Shown here one piece after another: positions 46,879-56,378 of a DNA stretch of 64,000 nt (positions are counted from its first letter, which is position 1; every line of letters begins with the position of its first letter). A program made the translations under genes and the position numbers. The stretch covers positions 4,868,331 through 4,932,330 of the forward strand of contig NZ_CP045928.1 of the NCBI RefSeq assembly GCF_009664855.1, written 5' to 3'. Below the pieces are notes generated by a model, which was not told the origin of the DNA, did not search any database, and worked only from the letters and a program-made list of their open reading frames with translations. Origin of the DNA: Flavobacterium sp. SLB02 (lineage in GTDB: Bacteria; Bacteroidota; Bacteroidia; Flavobacteriales; Flavobacteriaceae).

Positions 46879-47154
46879 TAAAAATTTTGCTTAATCTTTA
46901 CTCTCGCAGATCTTGCAGATTTAGCAGATTCTGTGTGTGAAAAATCTCCTAAATCTGCCAAATCTGCGAGATAATAATTCGTGAATTCGTGGCTTTTTTT
47001 TAAGCTTGCTTTAATATTTGTTTCACGCAGATTTAAAAGATCTGTGTGCATATGCTTAGATCTTTTAAATCTGCGTGAAAAAATAATTCGTGAAAATTGG
47101 GGTAATACGTAGCAAACCTTTTTTAAATTTGAATTAACTAAAAAAAACAGAAAA

Positions 47155-48150
47155 ATGAAAATTGTAAAATGGGGAATTATAGGTTGTGGTAATGTAACCG
47201 AAGTAAAAAGTGGTCCGGCATTTCAGAAAGCGCCTAACTCGGCATTGGTTGCTGTAATGCGAAGAGATGCAGCTCTTGCAGAAGATTATGCCAAACGTCA
47301 TAATGTTCCCAAATGGTATTCGAACGCTGCTGATTTAATAAATGATCCTGAAGTTGATGCTGTTTATATCGCTACTCCTCCATCCTCTCATAAAGAATAT
47401 ACTATTTTGTGCGCCAAAGCCGGAAAACCGGTTTATGTAGAAAAACCAATGGCTTTGACATTTGAAGAATGCAACGAAATGATCAGCGTTTGTAAAGAAC
47501 ATAACGTTCCTTTATTTGTTGCATATTACAGAAGAAGTTTACCTCGATTTTTAAAAATAAAAGAACTAATTGATCAAAATAAAATAGGAACGGTACGACA
47601 TGTAAATTGCGTTTTATATCATCCGTTTGAAGAAAGATACGATGACGAAATCAATTTACCATGGACGGTTTTGCCACACATTTCCGGTGGCGGCATCTTT
47701 GTTGATTTGGCTTGTCATACTTTAGATTTTCTGGATTTTGTTTTGGGACCAATTCAATCCGTTCGCGGGCATGCCAGTTCTCAGCTTAAAGCATATCCGG
47801 CCGAAGATTCGGTTTCGATGTCTTTTTTATTCGAAAATGGAATTCACGGAACAGGTTTATGGAATTTTGCCAGCTTTGAGCGTTATGACAATACTGATAT
47901 TGTAGGTGATAAAGGTAAAATCTCTTTCTCTACATTTGGAAATGATCCAATACATATTCAATATGCAAATGGTAAAAAAGAAAGTGTTACCATCGAAAAC
48001 CCATTACATATTCAGCAGCCTCTTGTTGAAACTGTAGTGGCTGAAATTCTGGGTAATGAAGGCATCAATCCATCAAAAGGAACTTCGGCCGCAAGAACAA
48101 CCTGGGTTATTGATGAAGTTTTGAAAGAGTTTAGGAGTTCGAATTCTTAA
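47155..48150 (+). CDS. Gfo/Idh/MocA family oxidoreductase
   Basis: This 331-residue NAD(P)-dependent oxidoreductase has the Rossmann loop GIIGCGNVTEVKSG near the N-terminus, the EKPMA motif (VYVEKPMALTFEECN, about 97-111) with the catalytic Lys, and a C-terminal alpha/beta domain with HISGGGIFVDLACHTLDFL that includes the catalytic His. Members oxidise or epimerise sugars and inositols; the substrate cannot be told here. No signal peptide is present, so it is cytoplasmic. It is a single gene bordered by repeat-rich gaps. Confidence 0.92.
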   Translation: MKIVKWGIIGCGNVTEVKSGPAFQKAPNSALVAVMRRDAALAEDYAKRHNVPKWYSNAADLINDPEVDAVYIATPPSSHKEYTILCAKAGKPVYVEKPMALTFEECNEMISVCKEHNVPLFVAYYRRSLPRFLKIKELIDQNKIGTVRHVNCVLYHPFEERYDDEINLPWTVLPHISGGGIFVDLACHTLDFLDFVLGPIQSVRGHASSQLKAYPAEDSVSMSFLFENGIHGTGLWNFASFERYDNTDIVGDKGKISFSTFGNDPIHIQYANGKKESVTIENPLHIQQPLVETVVAEILGNEGINPSKGTSAARTTWVIDEVLKEFRSSNS

Positions 48151-48162
48151 TTCAACATAATC

Positions 48163-48269
48163 TTGTCATTTCAACCGAAGGGAGAAATCACACCAGAAAC
48201 TCCGCGAAGAATGCCTCCAATCTTTGTCGATTAACTTGTGTGATTTCTCCCTTCGGTCGAAATTGACAA
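48163..48269. repeat. 107-bp inverted-repeat element
   Basis: TTGTCATTTCAACCGAAGGG...AATCACAC (about 48163-48193) is mirrored by GTGTGATTTCTCCC...TTGACAA (48238-48269), with one mismatch and one inserted base. Its outer frame matches the repeat at 12601-12680. There is no gene. Confidence 0.8.
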
Positions 48270-48300
48270 ACTATACGAAAATATTGTTATAAAAACGAGT

Positions 48301-48429
48301 ACCCCGATAGAAGTGGAAATCCTTTTATGCCGGTCCCGATAGCTATCGGGAGCCACAAAAGATTACTTCACTTAATTTTTATTTTATTTCGGAGTTCAGT
48401 GAACTTCGTTTGAAACGAATAGCGGGATT
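48301..48429. repeat. Structured repeat with CCCCGATAG and GAATAGCGGG ends
   Basis: It begins ACCCCGATAGAAGTGGAAAT and ends ACGAATAGCGGGA. Inside are CCTTTT and AAAAG arms around the 18-bp palindrome (48334-48351), then GATTACTTCAC and a hairpin GTTCAGTGAAC. The (G)ATAGA(AG) and AGC(C/G)GG features recall the element at 16393-16445. A folded RNA or mobile repeat; no frame is open. Confidence 0.6.
48334..48351. repeat. 18-bp dispersed palindrome, copy 4
   Basis: TCCCGATAGCTATCGGGA, identical to the copies at 4343, 17517 and 19792; here at the tip of the structured repeat. Confidence 0.85.
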
Positions 48430-48470
48430 AAAATTGAATTCATTTACAAATTGAAATGACAAAAATAAAA

Positions 48471-48508
48471 AAAGAGGATATTCGTTTAGAATATCCTCTT
48501 TTTTATAC
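48471..48508 (-). terminator. Rho-independent terminator of the OM barrel gene
   Basis: AAAGAGGATATTC (48471-48483) and GAATATCCTCTTT (48489-48501) form a 13-bp stem with a five-base loop. A/T tracts flank both sides, so it can stop transcription from either direction. It lies 17 bases from the stop of the gene at 48526. Confidence 0.85.
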
Positions 48509-48525
48509 CATATAATTTCTTGAAA

Positions 48526-49455
48526 CTATAGGCTATATTTAAGTCCTAAAGTCAAACCCAAACCTGAAATTCCAACGTAAGAACTTAACTCATCCATTGG
48601 TTTTGTTTTATCAACACCATTCGGATTTGTTAAAGCATTATTAGAATTAACGTCTAATCTATCTCTGTAATTTGTATGTATTTGAGAAGTGCTTCTAGAA
48701 GCTAGAGCATCATTTCCATTAACATTAAACTCTGTAGTTTCTTTAGTTTTTCCGTGTACAGTAAAGTTGCGATATTCCAATTCACCAAAAACCGAAATAT
48801 TTTTTCCTAATTTATAAGATGTTCCTAAAGCAGCAACAAACCCAACTGTCGGATTAGGCTTTACTTTATCAACACTATGAACATTTCCAAAAGCAACCGG
48901 AGCTCCTGTAGTTGGATTAAAAGCAATTGGAGCATATGCATCAGAAGTGATTTCTAAATCCCCATGAATAGGAACTAAAACACCTACTTTAGTATATGGC
49001 TCAAAACCTTTGTGCTCTCCTAAAAATAAAACCAATGCAGGCGCTAAATCAAAAGCAGTAATCTGACCTACTGATTTAAAAGCATATACACCAGCTGGCG
49101 TAATAGGCACATCTGATCTGGTTTGTGCCATTGTTTTATCTTTACTAGTATAGTAATTAACTCCCAACTCAACTCCTAAACGAGCATTAAATCTATATCC
49201 AGCTATTATTCCTGTTCTAAAACCTTCACCAAAAGAACCTGTAACACTTTCTTCAGAAACTAATTTTCCTCCTACAAAAGTTCTATCCAATGGAAGATTC
49301 CCTCCTACAGTTGGAAATTCAGTAGCAGCAGTCTGAATAAAATAAGATCCTCCTAATTTAAAATACCAACTTTCTGGTTTATCTGCTTTTTCTGTTTGCG
49401 CCATTGTGGCCATAGAGCAAACTAATAATCCTAGTAAAAATAGGTTCTTTTTCAT
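48526..49455 (-). CDS. Outer-membrane beta-barrel protein
   Basis: This 309-residue protein has a signal peptide (MKKNLFLLGLLVCSMATMAQ). The barrel-like mature chain includes YFKLGGSYFIQTAATEFPTV, GIIAGYRFNARLGVELGVNY, FDLAPALVLFLGEHKGFEPY, TVGFVAALGTSYKLGKNISV and the last strand LGLTLGLKYSL. It resembles the OmpW/outer membrane beta-barrel type of Bacteroidota; no OmpA peptidoglycan domain is present. Function unknown. The start at 49455 is chosen because a -7 box TATGTTTG (minus, 49480-49487) overlaps an upstream ATG at 49482. Confidence 0.8.
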   Translation of the reverse strand: MKKNLFLLGLLVCSMATMAQTEKADKPESWYFKLGGSYFIQTAATEFPTVGGNLPLDRTFVGGKLVSEESVTGSFGEGFRTGIIAGYRFNARLGVELGVNYYTSKDKTMAQTRSDVPITPAGVYAFKSVGQITAFDLAPALVLFLGEHKGFEPYTKVGVLVPIHGDLEITSDAYAPIAFNPTTGAPVAFGNVHSVDKVKPNPTVGFVAALGTSYKLGKNISVFGELEYRNFTVHGKTKETTEFNVNGNDALASRSTSQIHTNYRDRLDVNSNNALTNPNGVDKTKPMDELSSYVGISGLGLTLGLKYSL

Positions 49456-49633
49456 AATTCTGATTTTAATTAATTTATACAAACATAGATTATTTTAACA
49501 TATTCTTATAGTTTGCGTTGTTAGACTTGGCACGAAAACGTTGTAATTTTAAGCAATAATACTAAAAAAGTATTATGCATGCATATTTTTAACTTAAAAA
49601 AAATGCATTCCCTCAAATTTTAACTGTTAAAAT

Positions 49634-52600
49634 TTAGTTTAGCTTAAAATTTACCTGCATTTTCTCTAATTCTATCAATAACTCAGTAGAAATCTTAACT
49701 TTTACTCTTCGACTAGGCATGGCAAGCTTGGTTACGACTTTTATTTCTTCTACCTCATTTACTTCCTGAATCTTCGTTTCCTCTAATTGTACCTCTGCAT
49801 CTTCGGCGTTTTCGTCTACAAAAACAGCATCTTCAGTTTCCTCAAAATCTGTTGGAGTTTCTACTTCGACCAAACGCTTTATCTTTTCTAACTCCATAAT
49901 TTCAAAAGTCACAGAATTATCGCCTTTATTTGCACTAAATAATTGACTTAAATTATGAATAAATTCAGCGTGCAAATCTTTTATATTCAATAACAAAATC
50001 AGCTTTTTAGCAAAAGCTTCCAGGATATCCTGCAATTGTCTAATTTCAACAAATTGCATTCTTGGATCTGATTTTTTACCCGTATCATGATTGACCCAAC
50101 CGTCTTTTATTAATATTTTAATGAAAGCAAAATTGTTCTGAATCAGGAAATGGCGGAATTTTAAGTATTCTTCACCAAAAATCTTAAACTCATAACTCTC
50201 ATCATATCCTTCTAAATTAAATACCGCCCAGCCTTTTCCGTTTTTTGCCACACGGTGCTGCACATTATTAATGATTCCGGCAAAATTTAGATTTTTACCT
50301 ACATATTCATTCATGCTTTTCAGGGACTCTAATCGGGAATTACAGAAGTATTTCATCTCGAATCTGAAATCATCCAAAGGATGTCCTGAAATATAAATCC
50401 CGACTACTTCCTTCTCTTTTGCCAATTTTTCCATCGTACTCCAGTCTTCACATGGCGGCACAACAGGCTCATCAATCTGAACTTCACTGGTTTCGCCAAA
50501 CAAACTTACCTGCGATGAATTTTCGTTTTCCTGAAATTTAGATCCGTAACGAATTGCTTTTTCATAAAAAGTAATTCCGTCTCCATCATCATGAAAATAT
50601 TGCGCTCTTGTTGTTCCTTCAAACGAATCAAAACCACCTGCCAAAGCCAGGTTTTCGATTGCTTTTTTATTGGCTGCACGTAAATCGATACGTTTAGCTA
50701 AATCAAAAATCGATTTGTATTTACCGTCTTTTCTACTTTCTACAATGGTTGCCACAGCTCCGGAACCTACTCCTTTAATAGCACCCATCCCAAAACGTAC
50801 TGCATATTCATCGTTTACAGTAAACTTATAGAAGGACTCATTTACATCTGGTCCTAAAACCTGTAATCCCATTCGCTTGCATTCTTCCATAAAAAATGAT
50901 ACTTGTTTGATATCATTCATATTATTCGAAAGTACCGCCGCCATGTATTCTGCCGGATAGTGCGCTTTTAAATATGCTGTTTGATACGCAATCCAGGCAT
51001 AACAAGTCGAGTGCGATTTGTTGAAGGCATAACTCGCAAAGGCTTCCCAGTCTTTCCAGATTTTCTCTAAAACTTTTGCATCGTGACCTTTTTTTGCCGC
51101 TTGCTCAACGAACTTAGGCTTCATTTTATCCAGTACATCTTTTTGTTTCTTACCCATCGCTTTACGCAAAACGTCGGCCTCACCTTTTGTAAAGTCAGCC
51201 AGCGATTGTGACAAAAGCATTACCTGCTCCTGATAAACGGTAATTCCGTAAGTCTCTCCTAAATATTCCTCACAGGCATCTAAATCGTATTTGATTTCCT
51301 CTTCGCCATTTTTTCTTCGAACGAAAGATGGAATATACTCCAAAGGTCCCGGACGATACAAGGCATTCATGGCAATTAAATCTCCAAAAACCGTTGGTTT
51401 CAGATCTTTCATGTATTTCTGCATTCCGGGTGACTCGTATTGGAAAATTCCAACTGTTTCTCCCCTCTGGAAAAGTGCATAAGTCTCAACATCATCAATT
51501 GGGAATGTATCCGGATCCAGATCAATTCCATTTCTGTATTTTACCAGTTTAACGGTATCTTTTATTAAGGTAAGAGTCTTCAGACCCAGGAAGTCCATCT
51601 TAAGCAGTCCTGCACTTTCTGCAACCGAGTTATCAAACTGGGTTACATATAAATCAGAATCTTTTGCTGTAGTAACAGGAACGAAATTCGTAATATCCGA
51701 TGGCGTAATGATTACTCCACAGGCGTGAATTCCGGTATTTCGCATCGATCCTTCCAGGATTTTTGCCTGCTGAATGGTTTCACCAGCCAAATCATCTTCG
51801 TTGGCAATGGCGATTAATTCTTTTACATTGTCAAATTCATCAGAACGAAGGGCTTTTTTAACCTCATCCTCGTTTTCAGAAATAAAACGCGCCAAATTCC
51901 ATTTAGACGGCATCATTGCCGGAATCAGTTTTGCAATTCTATCGGCTTCAAACAAAGGCAAATCCAGTACACGAGCTGTATCACGAATCGCTGATTTGGT
52001 TGCCATTTTACCATAAGTAATAATTTGCGCAACCTGATTTTTACCGTATTTATTGATTACATATTCCATTACACGACCACGACCCTCGTCATCAAAGTCA
52101 ATATCAATATCGGGCATGGATACACGATCCGGATTCAGGAAACGCTCAAAAAGCAAATCGTACTTAATAGGGTCAATATTGGTAATTCCTAAACAATAAG
52201 CAACGGCAGAACCAGCTGCAGATCCACGACCTGGTCCTACCGAAACGTCCATATTTCTGGCTTCGGCAATGAAATCCTGTACAATCAAAAAGTAACCCGG
52301 ATATCCTGAGTTGGAAATGGTCAATAACTCAAAATCCAAACGTTCCTGAATCGATTCCGTAATTTCACCATATCGTTTTTTCGCACCTACCATTGTCAGG
52401 TGACGCAGGTATTTATTTTCACCTCGCACTCCGCCATCAGCTTCGTCTTCAGGAACTACAAACTCCTGAGGAATGTCAAATTTAGGAAGCAAAACGTCGC
52501 GATAAAGTGAATAAATCTCGACCTTATCGACAATTTCCTGAATGTTGATAATCGCGTCCGGCAAATCAGCGAAGAGTTTTTTCATCTCTTCCTGCGACTT

Positions 52601-54175
52601 ATAATAATATTCCTGATTAGGCAATCCGTAACGATATCCTCGACCACGACCAATTGGCGTAGCTTGTTTTTCACCATCTTTTACACACAACAAAATGTCG
52701 TGCGCATTGGCATCTTCTTTATTTAAATAATAAGTATTATTAGTCGCAATTAATTTAACATTGTGCTTTTGCGAAAACTCAATCAGGGTTTTATTCACAC
52801 GATTTTCATCTTCCTGATTGTGGCGCATTACCTCCAGATAAAAGTCATCGCCAAATTGTTCTTTCCACCAAATCAAAGCTTCTTCGGCCTGATTTTCACC
52901 AACGTTCAGGATTTTACTCTGGATCTCTCCGTATAAATTCCCGGATAAAACCATGATATCTTCTTTGTATTGTTCGACAATTTTTCGATCAATTCTAGGA
53001 ACATAATAAAATCCGTCAGTAAAAGCAATCGACGACATTTTGGCCAGATTGTGATACCCTCTTTTATTTTTGGCTAATAATACAATCTGATTTCCATTGT
53101 CTTTTTTGCTTTTATCAAGGTGATTGTCGCAGACATTAAATTCACAACCTACGATTGGTTTGATCTCTGTTTCTGTTGGTTCTTCACCAGCTTCTACCAA
53201 AGCTTTATTTTTTCCGGATGCTGCTTTGTTGTGGTTCATAACAGCGCTTACAAAATGGAAAGCTCCCATCATGTTTCCGGTATCGGTCATCGCAACGGCC
53301 GGCATTCCGTTTTTAGCTGTAGCCGCTACAATATTCCCAATTCCTATAGTCGATTGTAAAACCGAAAATTGGGTATGATTGTGTAAATGCGCATATTTTG
53401 CTTCTTTAAAATCTTCTCTGTCAGAATGTGAAACAGTAGGTTCTTTTCCAACCGATTCTAAAGCTTTTAGCTGCTCTCTAATTTTATCAGAAGCTGCTTT
53501 TAAGTTGATATGTTTTAAACCAATTAAAGGAAATTCCTGTGGATTTCTACTTTGAAATTCCTTGAAGTAATCCTTCGGAACATCCAGTTCTTCTTTGGTA
53601 AAAACTTCTCTTCTAATTAACTCTAAGAAACAACGCGTAGTTGCCTCAACGTCGGCAGTTGCGTTGTGAGCTTCCGCGAAAGGTTTATTAAAAAGATATT
53701 CGTGTAATTCTGTTAAGGTTGGTAATTTAAACCTTCCTCCACGACCTCCGGGAAGTTTTAGTAATGAAGCCGTAACCTCGGTACAAGTATCCAAAACCGG
53801 CATTGAACTCATAGGAGAATCTACGCCCATTCTATGAAACTCAGCTCCCATAATATTAACGTCGAAACCTAAATTCTGACCAACGATAAATTTAGTTTTG
53901 CTTAAAGCGATATTGAATTTCTCCAAAACTTCAGCCAAAGTAATTCCATCGGCTTCAGCCAATTCAGTCGAAATTCCGTGAATACGTTCTGCATCATACG
54001 GAATATTAAATCCGTCAGGTTTTACCAGGTAATCCTGATGTTCGATCAATTGTCCCATTTCGTCATGTAGCTGCCACGCGATCTGAATACAGCGAGGCCA
54101 GTTATCGGAATCGGTTATAGGAGCATCCCAGCGTTTTGGTAATCCGGTTGTTTCGGTATCGAATATTAAATACAT
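49634..54175 (-). CDS. dnaE: DNA polymerase III alpha subunit with N-terminal exonuclease domain
   Basis: This 1513-residue replicative polymerase is some 350 residues longer than E. coli DnaE. Residues about 1-190 are a DnaQ-type DEDDh exonuclease: IFDTETTGLP (ExoI), VGQNLGFDVNI (ExoII) and AHNATADVEATTRCF (ExoIII). A PHP domain follows (KYAHLHNHTQFSVLQ, about 257-271), then the Pol III palm with the catalytic aspartates in MPDIDIDFDDEGR. After these come fingers with IHACGVIITPSD, a helix-hairpin-helix region and an OB domain (LNFAGIINNVQHRVAKNGKG). One polypeptide thus carries synthesis and probable proofreading. No separate epsilon gene is adjacent. A candidate -7 box TAAATTTG (minus) lies at 54285-54292. 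Confidence 0.95.
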   Translation of the reverse strand: MYLIFDTETTGLPKRWDAPITDSDNWPRCIQIAWQLHDEMGQLIEHQDYLVKPDGFNIPYDAERIHGISTELAEADGITLAEVLEKFNIALSKTKFIVGQNLGFDVNIMGAEFHRMGVDSPMSSMPVLDTCTEVTASLLKLPGGRGGRFKLPTLTELHEYLFNKPFAEAHNATADVEATTRCFLELIRREVFTKEELDVPKDYFKEFQSRNPQEFPLIGLKHINLKAASDKIREQLKALESVGKEPTVSHSDREDFKEAKYAHLHNHTQFSVLQSTIGIGNIVAATAKNGMPAVAMTDTGNMMGAFHFVSAVMNHNKAASGKNKALVEAGEEPTETEIKPIVGCEFNVCDNHLDKSKKDNGNQIVLLAKNKRGYHNLAKMSSIAFTDGFYYVPRIDRKIVEQYKEDIMVLSGNLYGEIQSKILNVGENQAEEALIWWKEQFGDDFYLEVMRHNQEDENRVNKTLIEFSQKHNVKLIATNNTYYLNKEDANAHDILLCVKDGEKQATPIGRGRGYRYGLPNQEYYYKSQEEMKKLFADLPDAIINIQEIVDKVEIYSLYRDVLLPKFDIPQEFVVPEDEADGGVRGENKYLRHLTMVGAKKRYGEITESIQERLDFELLTISNSGYPGYFLIVQDFIAEARNMDVSVGPGRGSAAGSAVAYCLGITNIDPIKYDLLFERFLNPDRVSMPDIDIDFDDEGRGRVMEYVINKYGKNQVAQIITYGKMATKSAIRDTARVLDLPLFEADRIAKLIPAMMPSKWNLARFISENEDEVKKALRSDEFDNVKELIAIANEDDLAGETIQQAKILEGSMRNTGIHACGVIITPSDITNFVPVTTAKDSDLYVTQFDNSVAESAGLLKMDFLGLKTLTLIKDTVKLVKYRNGIDLDPDTFPIDDVETYALFQRGETVGIFQYESPGMQKYMKDLKPTVFGDLIAMNALYRPGPLEYIPSFVRRKNGEEEIKYDLDACEEYLGETYGITVYQEQVMLLSQSLADFTKGEADVLRKAMGKKQKDVLDKMKPKFVEQAAKKGHDAKVLEKIWKDWEAFASYAFNKSHSTCYAWIAYQTAYLKAHYPAEYMAAVLSNNMNDIKQVSFFMEECKRMGLQVLGPDVNESFYKFTVNDEYAVRFGMGAIKGVGSGAVATIVESRKDGKYKSIFDLAKRIDLRAANKKAIENLALAGGFDSFEGTTRAQYFHDDGDGITFYEKAIRYGSKFQENENSSQVSLFGETSEVQIDEPVVPPCEDWSTMEKLAKEKEVVGIYISGHPLDDFRFEMKYFCNSRLESLKSMNEYVGKNLNFAGIINNVQHRVAKNGKGWAVFNLEGYDESYEFKIFGEEYLKFRHFLIQNNFAFIKILIKDGWVNHDTGKKSDPRMQFVEIRQLQDILEAFAKKLILLLNIKDLHAEFIHNLSQLFSANKGDNSVTFEIMELEKIKRLVEVETPTDFEETEDAVFVDENAEDAEVQLEETKIQEVNEVEEIKVVTKLAMPSRRVKVKISTELLIELEKMQVNFKLN

Positions 54176-54410
54176 AGGTTTTTTAAAAAAGCAAATTAAA
54201 AAATTCCAAATTCTAAAATTATCACATCATAAATCACTGATTCAATGACCAATAGAAATCCACGAAATAAATATGGAGGAAGTTCAAATTTACGCTTTTT
54301 TTCTGCTTTGAGAAATAAAGAATCACAAAACATAGTTGTAAAAAAAATGACAGTTTTTCTTATTAAAAAAGATATCTTTGGCACTCAAAATCAAAAACAA
54401 ATTTAATTTT

Positions 54411-55784
54411 ATGAAAAAAATCTACTTTTTTACATTTATTTTACTAAATCTCCTTAATTCTTGCAGTAGTGATAGCTCAGATGACAATCAACTTGTAGCA
54501 TCATTTACTTTATCAGCAACAAAAGTTAGCATAGGTGATGACATCAAAATAACAAACACATCCACATCTAAAGCTGGAATTGCCTCCTACTCTTTCAATT
54601 TTGGAAACAATATAATTTCTACCGAAAAAGAACCTAAACTTTATTATCCTCGACATGGAGAATATAATGTTACTTTAACTATTAAAGATGTAAATGGCAA
54701 CGTTGCCAGTACTTCTGTTAAAGTAACGGTAGAAGAAGAAAATTCTTTTTTAGTTGAAAACCAAAATCCTGGAGGTTCTGACACCTATCCTATTGAAATA
54801 GGTATTCATGACAATAAAATATTCTATACAGAAGCTATTAGATCAGTATTAACTTCAAGTCCTCATTATTACAGACACTTAGAATACGATGAAGCGACTA
54901 AAACTTTCACTTTAAAAGTTATCGCTGAAAAGGTTGTTAATTCAGGAAACGCAAAAACCACTTTTCTAAACAATGGTAATAAAATTGTAACAATGGTTGA
55001 GTCTCTTAATTACATTGCATCCAGAGAAGTAGAATTAAACGCTGATTGGAGTTTAATAAAACAAGACAGTTACAACAAAGTAACCTATGGCTCATTACAA
55101 AATAATGATCAACACTATTTTTATGGATCTTATAACAGTAATCCATCAATAGAAATCAGAAATAGTAATGGTCAGTTTGTTAGTAGAAAAACATATGAAA
55201 ACGCCATTAAAAATGCTTTTATTGGAAGCTTAATTAAAACAGGAAATACATATGTTGCTTTTGGAGGCAAATATGAATCCTCACCAACAGATGCATTTAC
55301 AAATTACAAACCAATATTATTATTTCTTAATGAAAATCTTGAAGTAACAAGCCAAAAAACATTTGAAACTGGCTATTTAAAGGATCTTGGACAAAGCTGG
55401 AGCAACTTAGCAGGCTCTTTTATAGCAAGAAAATTATCTAATGGAAACTTAGCATTATACAGTCATAATGAATTAAGAATCACAACAGCGCAAGGTGAAG
55501 ACATAAATATTCTTACTTTTAGCGACAGCAGAAGTTCTATACAAGGCCTAATAGAAGTTGAGAATGGCTTTATTGCATCAAGCTCCTATAAGCTAGAAAA
55601 ATATGACAACAGTGGTAAATTAATCAAATCTATTACATATAGCGGATCCGGTAATGCCGGTTTTGTAAAAAAAGGAGATTTAATTTATTTTGCCGCTGCA
55701 TACGGATCATCTTATCAAAACTATTCAGTAAACAAAGCAGTACTTGGAGCAATAGATTCTAATCTAAACTTTAAGAAAATATAA
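54411..55784 (+). CDS. PKD-domain lipoprotein
   Basis: This 457-residue protein begins MKKIYFFTFILLNLLNSCSS with a lipoprotein Cys. A PKD-like domain (about 28-110) has SFTLSATKVSIGDDIKITNT, YSFNFGNNII and YPRHGEYNVTLTIKDVNGN. The remaining 340 residues are rich in Asn, Ser and Tyr, with repeated strand-like segments such as GNTYVAFGGKYESS and NGNLALYSHNEL, suggesting a beta-propeller; no catalytic residues are evident. Surface lipoprotein function is inferred. The start at 54411 lies behind a -7 box TATCTTTG (54373-54380). A strong terminator follows. Confidence 0.8.
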   Translation: MKKIYFFTFILLNLLNSCSSDSSDDNQLVASFTLSATKVSIGDDIKITNTSTSKAGIASYSFNFGNNIISTEKEPKLYYPRHGEYNVTLTIKDVNGNVASTSVKVTVEEENSFLVENQNPGGSDTYPIEIGIHDNKIFYTEAIRSVLTSSPHYYRHLEYDEATKTFTLKVIAEKVVNSGNAKTTFLNNGNKIVTMVESLNYIASREVELNADWSLIKQDSYNKVTYGSLQNNDQHYFYGSYNSNPSIEIRNSNGQFVSRKTYENAIKNAFIGSLIKTGNTYVAFGGKYESSPTDAFTNYKPILLFLNENLEVTSQKTFETGYLKDLGQSWSNLAGSFIARKLSNGNLALYSHNELRITTAQGEDINILTFSDSRSSIQGLIEVENGFIASSSYKLEKYDNSGKLIKSITYSGSGNAGFVKKGDLIYFAAAYGSSYQNYSVNKAVLGAIDSNLNFKKI

Positions 55785-55806
55785 ATTATACTTTATTTTA
55801 TAATTC

Positions 55807-55850
55807 AAGAGGATAAGATAATCTAAACAATTATTTTATCCTCTTTTTTA
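55807..55850 (+). terminator. Rho-independent terminator of the PKD lipoprotein gene
   Basis: AAGAGGATAAGATAAT (55807-55822) pairs with ATTATTTTATCCTCTT (55830-55845, one wobble), followed by T. It lies 23 bases after the stop codon. Confidence 0.85.
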
Positions 55851-56286
55851 TGTTCTTAAATAAAAAGAACTTCATAAGAAATTCCCATATTAAGTCATTT
55901 CCTATTTCAAAAATATAAAATATTATAAAAATACACCTCTTGGATGTCGTAGTATTTTGGTAGATTTTAGAAGATTAAAAAACTTCAAAAAATGGCACTT
56001 AAAGCCATTAGAACACGCAAAAATAAAGATTCAAAAAATAAACCAAACCTAACAATTATTACTATTTTAATTCATTTTGTTACATTTTTTTCAATTAAAA
56101 CATACATTCTGTAATGATTTTGAGATAAATTTGCCAACTATTAAAATTAAAGCAATCAAATCAAAATTAACCAAAAAAGGAAAAGCAAAACCAATTTATA
56201 TTCATTCTACAATCAAATCCAATAACAAAAAAGCGAATACTAATTTGTATTTCAGTTTGGGTATCGTATATAATGAAATATTGAAA
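55851..56286. other. AT-rich gap before the leucine operon
   Basis: No convincing gene is present. A 40-codon frame (55992-56114) has an ATG but no recognisable features. A TTG-started frame (56077-56367) contains no ATG at all and runs into the leuC promoter. One stretch in it (KSKLTKKGKAKPIY) faintly resembles the arm-binding region of Bacteroidota tyrosine recombinases, so a decayed integrase is conceivable but unproven. TAAATTTG at 56126-56133 is a lone -7-like box. Confidence 0.5.
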
Positions 56287-56316
56287 TTGACGACCTTATA
56301 TCTTTTTCTAATTTTG
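56287..56316 (+). promoter_or_regulatory. Promoter of the leucine operon
   Basis: TTG (56287-56289) and TAATTTTG (56309-56316) with an exact 19-base spacer match the Bacteroidota consensus well. Transcription would start near 56322, giving leuC a leader of about 57 bases. That is too short for a classical attenuator, and no leucine-rich leader peptide is seen. Confidence 0.8.
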
Positions 56317-56378
56317 TTTTCCTATTATAATGAGCAGGAAATTGCTGTGATTAGAAATTACAATTAAAAAAAATAAAA

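Noticed and set aside
54196..54384. 62-codon minus-strand frame between dnaE and the PKD lipoprotein
   Set aside because: The product is a random mix of hydrophobic and basic residues. The region holds the likely dnaE -7 box and the promoter of the lipoprotein gene.
55992..56114. 40-codon ATG frame between PKD lipoprotein and leuC
   Set aside because: It has no recognisable domain, no two-box promoter and a composition like the surrounding AT-rich DNA.
56077..56367. 96-codon frame before leuC
   Set aside because: It contains no ATG, only TTG, and its 3' half overlaps the two-box leuC promoter. A decayed integrase is mentioned as a possibility but is not called as a gene.
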